A DNA stretch of 46,877 nt, from NCBI GenBank assembly GCA_009602725.1, contig WELB01000017.1, forward strand, positions 387,421-434,297, read 5' to 3'. The notes below the pieces were generated by a model. That model was not told the origin of the DNA. It ran no database searches and saw only the letters and a program-made list of their open reading frames with translations. The stretch is from Spirogloea muscicola. Lineage: Eukaryota > Streptophyta > Zygnematophyceae > Spirogloeales > Spirogloeaceae. Positions 41,485-46,877 of the stretch are shown here, piece after piece (within the stretch, counting starts at the first letter, position 1; each line of letters opens with the position of its first letter). The position numbers and the translations under genes are program-made.

Positions 41485-44193
41485 TCAGTGTCTTGGGCTG
41501 GGAATTGCCATATGCTGGTTCGATTGGCTCGTGGCCACAGCAATAACAGGTCTTGTGGCAACCATCAGAAACTTCAGACTCCCAAGTGCCTGTGAGTAAG
41601 GGAACTCCTTCTGAGCCTTGCTCTTCACTGCTTCGAAGCTCCTGCAGAGTATCAGAGTGGGCTTGCTGTTGTCCATGTTGAGCTTCTTCAGGACCTGCTC
41701 CGGGAAATGCTCTGGACCCAGCTCCACCTGTGTCGTGAGTTGGTCTTGCTCCACCTGGATCCCAAGGAGGAATTTGCTTTCGCCCATGTCTTGCGACCTG
41801 AAGTCAACTGACAATTGCGCCTCCACACTCTCGAGGTCCTGCAGCCTTCTTGCTAGGATGAGCAAATCGTCCACATCGAGTGCAATGTAGACCTCTTCTC
41901 CTGCAGTCTGCTGGATGTGCAGACCTGCATCTGCAACGGTCCTCCTGAAGTCTTGCTCTGCCAGGTACTGGTCACTTGTCTTGAACCATACCCTGACCGC
42001 TTGCTTGAGGCCGTCCAGACTTGTCTTCAGCTGCACCGGCTGCTGCTGTTGCTGCTGCTCCGTCTGCTGCTGCTGCTCCGGCTGCTGCTGCTGCTCCTCT
42101 GGCTGCTGCTGCTGCTCCGGCTGCTGCTGCTGCTGCTCTGGCTGCTGCTGTTGCTGCTGCTCCGGCTGCTGCTGCTGTTGCTCTGGCTGCTGCTGCTGTT
42201 CCTGCTGCTGCTGCTGCACTGGCTGCTGCGGTTGCACCTGCTGCTGCTGCTGCACTGGCTGCTGCTGTTGCACCTGCTGCTGCTGCTGCACTGGCTGCTG
42301 CTGCTGCTGCACCTGTTGCTGCTGCTGCTGCACCTGCTGCTGCTGCTGCACTGGCTGCTGTTGCTGCACCTGCTGCTGCTGCTGCTGCACCTGTTGCTGC
42401 AGCCCTGGCTGCTGCTCTTCTTTGGCAGCCTGCTTCCACTTGCTGGCATCGGTCCTGCTTCTTTCTTTGACCAAGGTAAGAGGCTCCACCTTAGTCAACA
42501 GGACTTGCACAGGCTTCTTCTGCAGTCTTGCAGACCTTCTCAGCTGAATCCCAGTGATCTCTGCACTGTTTTCCTGAGAGTTCTCCTGATCAGCATGCTC
42601 AGTCTCCATACCCTGAAGGTCTTCAGTCCTCAGCTGCTTCCTCTCCTGGTCTCCAGGCTGTCTTACACCTCCTGAGCTGACTTCTGTAGCTGCTGCAGGT
42701 GTCGTAGCCTGTACAGGGACGATTGCTGAAGCTGGTGTTGGAGCTGACGCTGCTGCTGGAACTTGAGCTGGAGTTGGCGTTGCTGCTGGAGCTGGTGTTG
42801 GAGCTGCTGTTGAGGCCGGATCCTGGACTTGAACCACTGGGTCCACCTCTGGCACTGCTCCGACCACTGTAGCTAGTGTTGGGGCTGCTGTTGAGGCCGA
42901 AACCTGGACTTGAACCACTGGCTTCACCTCTTGCGCTGCTCCAACCACTGTGGCTAGTGTTGAAGCTGCTGTTGAGGCCGAAACCTGGTCTTGCACCACT
43001 GGCTCCACCTCTTGCACTGCTCCAACCACTGTAGCCTCCTGCAGCCAACCTTTCTCAGCTCTGGGCTCCACCTGACTGGCCAGCATGGCTTGTGCAACAA
43101 TTCCTGGATGGTGCTCCTGTTGACCTGTTGTCAGCACCTGCTCCTGCGGCTTCTGATTCTGTTGCAGCGGCTCCTTGAATTGCTCCTTGAGCTGCTTCTC
43201 GAGCTGCTGCCGTTCTAGATGAAGCTGCTGTTGCTGCCACTGCTGCTCTTCAGGTCCTTGCTTGGTTGATGATCTCGCCAGAAACGCTAGCTGCTCCTGT
43301 GCTGCCGCGTCCTGGTCTGGCTTCTCGGCTGGCATGATGTCCTGGTACAGCTGCTTCCGCTCTGGTTGCACATGCTGTAGCTGCGCTGGCTGCACCTGTT
43401 GCTGCTGCACTGGCTGCACCTGTTGCTGCTGCACTGGCTGCACCTGCAACGGCTGTTGCACTGGCTGCACCTGCTGCTGCGGCGTTGGCTGCACCACCTG
43501 CTGCGGCGTTGGCTGCACCTGCGGCTGCTGCATTGCTTGAGCCTGCTGCTGCTGACATCCCTTGCTGAGCTCCTGAAGCCTTGCCACCATCGTTGCAGTC
43601 TCCGCCTTCTGGGATCTGCACCTTAGCAGGTACTGGTTGTCCTGCTTTCTGGCAACTCCGATCAGCTCGCCCTCGCCACTGCTGATGACGCATTGGCCGC
43701 CGCTGAATCTGAAGCTCGCCCCATTGCCCATCTCCTGCTGGATTGACAGCAGGTTTCTGGCAATCCCTGGTACTAGCAGCACATCAGTCAAGATGACCTC
43801 TCGCTCCACGCCTTGTGTCATCACCCTGAGATAGCAAGTACCTCTGCCTGTCGAAGGCAAGGTCTGCTGGTCGCCGAAGGTGATCAATGGTCCCTGGAAA
43901 GCCTCGAACTGATGGAGAAGCTCCCGCCTTCCGGTAATGTGCAGGCTCGCTCCGCTGTCGATGATCCAATCGTCGACCTGTTGTTGGGGCTGTCCTGCCA
44001 GGGCCATGTAGACGCTGGGGTTGATGTCGCTGCTTCCACTGGACCGCTGGACCTTCGTCTTGGACTTGCACTCTCTAGCCCAGTGGCCCTTGCGACCACA
44101 GGCTTTGCAGACGTCCTCTGAACGGTCCTTGTCCTTGTGGTACTTGCTCTTCTTGCTCTTCTCCATCTTGCTCCCATGCTGGCTGAGTAGCAC
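41485..44193 (-). pseudogene. Copia pol: knuckle, protease, polyglutamine region, C-terminal half of RT
   Basis: A 902-codon open frame. It has a CCHC knuckle (CKACGRKGHWAREC, about 29-42) and a protease (WIIDSGASLH, Asp near 79). Where integrase should begin it changes to Q/V/P-rich repeats (about 210-330), three 27-residue repeats of the form TVVGAxxEVxPVVQ (about 385-465), then a linker RRSARLQKKP. The start of RT is recognisable (DASKWKQAAKEE) but runs into about 125 residues of polyglutamine blocks. RT resumes with SLDGLKQAVRVWFKTSDQYL and the catalytic-loop equivalent ALDVDDLL, where the usual Tyr is Asp. The D,D,E integrase and the first RT aspartate are absent. Confidence 0.5.
42035..42412 (-). 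repeat. CAG/CAA array in the Copia RT region
   Basis: Almost uninterrupted QQQQ blocks separated by single Val, Pro or Glu residues (VQQQQ, PVQQQQ, PEQQQQ). The array stays in frame over 370 bp without a stop. The antisense strand is open as a leucine-rich frame, which is not a gene. Confidence 0.5.
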
Positions 44194-44256
44194 TTCTGCT
44201 GGTGAGCTGAGCGCCTTCCCATCTCGAATCTGCAGAGCTTCCTCCTGTAGAAACCG

Positions 44257-45114
44257 CTACGAGATGTCTTCGAACGAGAGCGTCTCACCGAGAGTAGTCA
44301 GAGCAGTCACCAACTGAGGCCACTCGTCCCTCATTGAGGCGAGTAGCGCGTCGGCAGCTTCTCCCTCATCGTAGTGACAACCTGCGGCTCGCAGCTCGCT
44401 CATAATCCCCTGGTACTTGGAGATATGGTCCTGGATGCTGCCGGCTGGATCTCTCCTCGTCTGCCAGAGTTGAAGACGCAGATGCACTTTCGATGCCCTC
44501 GTCTTCTTCTCGTAGATGTTGCAGAGGATCCTCCAGACTTCGGCTGCACTCCTGGCACCCTGGACATGCCGAGCTTGGCTGTCTGCCAAAGAGGAAGCGA
44601 TCAGTGCTATGGCAGCACTATCCTTCTTCTGCTGCTTGATGTCGTCGTCTCCTCCAGTCGAGGCAGGTCCTGAGGCTGGTGTCGGGGCTGACGCCGTGGT
44701 CCCCCCTGCAGTCGCAGCTGACGCTCCTCGTCTTGAGGCTGGTGCCGAGGCTGATGCTGGGGCAGCTCGCGTGAACTCCCCTGCGGCCGCACCATCTTCT
44801 CCTTCCGTTGGGGCCGATGCTGAGGCTGGTGTCAGGGCTGACGCCGTGGTCCCCCTTGCAGTCGCAGCTGGTCCTCCACCCGGCAAGGCTGGTGCTGAGG
44901 CTGTTGTCGGGGCAGAACGCGTGGTCTCCCCGTCGGTCGCCGCAGCAGCAGATTCTCCTCCTCCCCCAGCCTGGATCGCAGACTGGCTGTGTCGAGCTCC
45001 ACCTGTTGGAGCTGCAGACGGGCTCACCACATCCCAAAGGTCTCTGGCCTTCAGGAGGTACTCCATTCGCCACTTCCACAGAGGGAAGTCGGTCCCGTTG
45101 ATCACCACGGCCAT
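44257..45114 (-). CDS. Copia gag-like protein
   Basis: UBN2/gag-type domain. It starts MAVVINGTDFPLWKWRMEYL, followed by KARDLWDVV, then an Ala/Thr/Ser/Pro insert with repeated ASAPA-type units (about 45-180). The core resumes with AIALIASSLADSQARHVQGA, AAEVWRILCNIYEKK and LWQTRRDPAGSIQDHISKYQ, ending LSFEDIS-stop. ATG 45114 is chosen because the longer frame (45177) starts inside the LTR and primer site. The TAG stop at 44257-44259 falls where Copia polyproteins normally continue (RFLQEE follows in frame). Confidence 0.5.
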   Translation of the reverse strand: MAVVINGTDFPLWKWRMEYLLKARDLWDVVSPSAAPTGGARHSQSAIQAGGGGESAAAATDGETTRSAPTTASAPALPGGGPAATARGTTASALTPASASAPTEGEDGAAAGEFTRAAPASASAPASRRGASAATAGGTTASAPTPASGPASTGGDDDIKQQKKDSAAIALIASSLADSQARHVQGARSAAEVWRILCNIYEKKTRASKVHLRLQLWQTRRDPAGSIQDHISKYQGIMSELRAAGCHYDEGEAADALLASMRDEWPQLVTALTTLGETLSFEDIS

Positions 45115-45127
45115 GGCTTCGCCGCCA

Positions 45128-45139
45128 CCTCTGATACCA
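45128..45139 (-). other. Copia primer-binding site
   Basis: TGGTATCAGAGG on the minus strand, immediately after the CA end of the 5' LTR. This is the usual plant Copia site complementary to initiator methionine tRNA. Confidence 0.5.
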
Positions 45140-45278
45140 TGAAGGCCAAAATGGCCAGAATGGTTGACGGCGGCCATTGCAGGCTACCGTCGGCAGCGGA
45201 AGATTGTCGAAGGTCGAAACGGCGTGCCAGCGGCTGGGCAGAAGCCCCTGTGAGGTGAGGGGAGATGGAGCGTTGAGC
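45140..45278 (-). repeat. Copia 5' LTR remnant (139 bp)
   Basis: Matches 40591-40729 with four mismatches in 139 bp and no gaps, then similarity stops. The U3 part with the TATA-like box is missing. The few differences suggest a fairly recent insertion. Confidence 0.5.
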
Positions 45279-45569
45279 AGGAGAGAAGCCCTGAGTTAGG
45301 TCGAGGGCGCCGCCGCCGCCGCCGCCGCCGCCCCTCCTAAACCCCGGGCCGCCGCCGGCGCCGCTGCCGGCGGCGCCCGCCATGGGGTCCGCGGCGCGCC
45401 GGTCCCTCGCACCCGCCGCCCTCGCCTCCGCCGCCTCACTCCCCGTCGCCTCAACTGCGCGCTCCCGGCGCCGCCGACGGAGCCCGAGTCCGGAGTTGCT
45501 TCAGGAGTCGCTCCAGGCAAAGCATCTGTGTAAAGGAAGCGGCTGCTGATATGAAAGAATCGGCTGTGA
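45279..45569. other. GC-rich sequence between the Copia and non-LTR elements
   Basis: Contains (GCC)n runs and, at about 45540-45585, a direct repeat of GAAAGAATCGGCTGTG. The GCGGCTGCTGATATGAAAGA part also occurs at 23980. It may be the 5' UTR of the non-LTR element. Confidence 0.5.
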
Positions 45570-46877
45570 AAGAATCGGCTGTGTAAGGCGGTCCGGGCGC
45601 CTCGTCCCAGACTCCGGCTGGAGCGGGGCGCTGCGCCCCCGCCGCCAGCGCCGCCCGACTTTCAAGTCCCCGCACTGCTCCCCGCTGTTGTCGCCGCCTC
45701 CTGCCTCCGCTTCATCTGTAGGCCCGCGCCGCCGCCGCCGCCGCCGCCATTCCCTCTCCACGCGCCACCGACGTCCAACGCAACGCAGCCATCGCTCCCC
45801 CCATCACCGCCGCCGCCGCCACCACCCCCTGCGGCATCAGAGGGCGTGCAGTGCCCCCGATGTCCCAAGCTCTGCAAGAATGCGCATGGTCTTGCGATCC
45901 ATGCGTACTCCTGCTTGAAGCGAGCCGGCCTCGCCGCCGCGGCGTCTGCTGTGGCAGTCGCGGCTGGCGGCCCCACCGTCTCTGTTCAGGCCGTCCCTGC
46001 TCAGGAGCAGGAGCATCACGCGGAGGGGCATCTATCGCCTCCCGCCCCAGAGATGTGTGGGGCACCTGCTTTATTGACTCCGCCCTCGAGACAAGAAGAG
46101 CCCCCCGAGGTGAACCCAGTCTATCGGCAGGGTGCCTTGTCCCCTGAGGGCAATGCTGCTCCTCATGTCCCTGTGAGTGTGCCTGCCATGGCCACAGGGC
46201 CGCCGTCCCCACCGCCGTCGCCGCCACCGCCGTCGCCGCCTTCGATGCCGTCGTCGCCACTGCCACCCCAGAACCCACCTCTGTTGCGCCAGCCATCGGC
46301 GCCGCCTCCGTCGCCGCCGCCTCCACCATCGCCGAGCGAGCCAGCGCCACCGCCGTCGCCTTCACCTCCCTCGTCCTCACCGCCGCTTCCTCCGTCGGAG
46401 CCTCTACGGTGCCGGCACTGTCAGCGCCCCTGGCCAACCCAGCGCGCTCGGACCATGCACGAGCACGCTTGCCAGCTGCAGGCCAATCGAGCGGCGCAGA
46501 AGCGGCCACGTCCGCTGAGGGCGGCCGCGGCCGCGATGGCCGCCCAGGCCGACGTGTCCCTCCCGGGCCGACCCCTCCAGGTCCCCACCACTGGCAATGG
46601 GCGGCGGACCTTGACCTCGATGCGGTTCACCGGCAGGAGGCACTCCCTCTCCTGCGCCATGCGCCGCGGTGGGCGCGCCCACACCTGCGCCGCGCCCTCC
46701 ACCCCGTTCTGCAGCGTCGACCACAGGGACGCTGCAGCCTGGAAGGTCTTCATCCTCTTCCCCAGGCTGCTGCTTGGGCGAGCACCCCCCCAGGGCCACG
46801 GCCAAGTCCGCCAGCTGCTCCTGGACCGCATCTACCTCTTTGAGTGCGGGCGATGGGAGGAGCTCCTGGCGCGGCAC
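45570..46877 (+). CDS. Non-LTR retrotransposon ORF, 5' part (C2H2 fingers to start of RT region)
   Basis: One frame is open without a stop from 45570 to the window end (436 codons), and it is the best candidate for the intact 5' part of the family whose 3' ends fill the window. Order: proline-rich stretch, finger 1 (CPRCPKLCKNAHGLAIHAYSC, 45852 onward), a long Pro/Ser/Ala linker, finger 2 (CRHCQRPWPTQRARTMHEHAC, about 46414-46476), a basic segment, then AAAWKVFILFPRLLL ... RIYLFECGRWEELL. The last block is the conserved lead-in to RT in many algal non-LTR elements. There is no ATG before finger 1 in this frame, so the start is unknown (upstream frameshift, non-ATG start, or a truncated copy). 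N-terminal C2H2 fingers are typical of R2/NeSL-type elements. The window ends before the RT core. Confidence 0.5.

Larger units (their letters stand above)
40591..45278 (-). mobile_element. Ty1/Copia LTR retrotransposon, internally rearranged, 5' LTR truncated
   Basis: Order on the minus strand is as follows: truncated 5' LTR (45278-45140); primer-binding site (45139-45128); gag with an alanine-rich insert (45114-44257); zinc knuckle, protease, Q-rich region, partial RT (44193-41485); RNase H (41478-41197); polypurine tract; and a complete 3' LTR (41169-40591). Integrase and the first half of RT are missing, one stop lies between gag and pol, and a frameshift precedes RNase H. It is therefore non-autonomous. 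No matching target-site duplication can be seen because the 5' outer end is lost. Confidence 0.5.

Noticed and set aside
41917-42675. Leucine-rich 252-codon plus-strand frame
   Set aside because: It is the antisense of the polyglutamine array of the Copia polyprotein (CTG repeats) and has no independent features.
45279-45569. Protein-coding exon in GC-rich sequence before the non-LTR ORF
   Set aside because: Several overlapping frames are open on both strands, which is expected from the composition; no recognisable domain.

Overview
The window is nuclear DNA of a photosynthetic eukaryote. Genes are split into many short exons with mostly GT-AG introns, and coding exons are GC-rich. The gene set contains a CSLC xyloglucan-backbone glucan synthase, a leucine-rich-repeat receptor kinase with an RD-type kinase, a URT1-type RNA uridylyltransferase and a plant-type YAK1 kinase. 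A true LRR receptor kinase next to a CSLC argues for the streptophyte lineage. The compact introns, high GC and large load of degenerate non-LTR elements suggest a streptophyte alga rather than a land plant, but I cannot name the species.

Layout. 84-4970 (+): a complete 14-exon CSLC gene (722 aa). 5.0-6.5 kb: nothing recognised. 6.5-12.5 kb: a dense mosaic of 5'-truncated, nested and inverted fragments of one non-LTR retrotransposon family. 13.1-13.65 kb: a GC-rich presumed promoter containing an assembly gap. 13652-18454 (+): an LRR receptor kinase of about 1018 aa that lacks a visible signal peptide. 18.5-20.2 kb: nothing recognised. 20.2-22.7 kb: fold-back repeats, a broken cytosine-5 DNA methyltransferase that looks transposon-borne, and more non-LTR tails. 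22.7-24.3 kb: further non-LTR fragments. 24526-27280 (+): URT1, with a GC-AG intron. 28.2-29.7 kb: isolated hairpin tails. 29955-30333 (+): the first two exons of an RPA32-like gene, cut off at an assembly gap. 30375-31031 (+): the 3' part of an unidentified gene. 31.4-31.7 kb: another non-LTR tail. 39967-32766 (-): a complete 17-exon YAK1 gene (1179 aa). 40.0-40.6 kb: GC-rich DNA beside the YAK1 start. 40591-45278 (-): a Ty1/Copia element with one full LTR, one truncated LTR, a polyglutamine-rich polyprotein and no integrase. 45570-46877 (+): the 5' part of the single long ORF of a non-LTR element (two C2H2 fingers, a proline-rich linker, the start of the RT region), running off the edge.

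The host genes are unrelated housekeeping, cell-wall and signalling genes; nothing suggests an operon or cluster. The unusual content is in the mobile DNA. Reading the 5' ORF at the right edge together with the many 3' fragments gives an architecture of C2H2 fingers, RT, a CxC...HxxxC knuckle, a restriction-like endonuclease and a conserved C-terminal peptide, followed by a 3' UTR that ends in a GC-rich stem-loop instead of poly(A). This resembles R2/NeSL-type elements. More than 25 stem-loop tails occur in under 47 kb. All four single-N gaps lie in GC-rich DNA near the 5' ends of genes, so the 5' ends of these gene models deserve the least trust.
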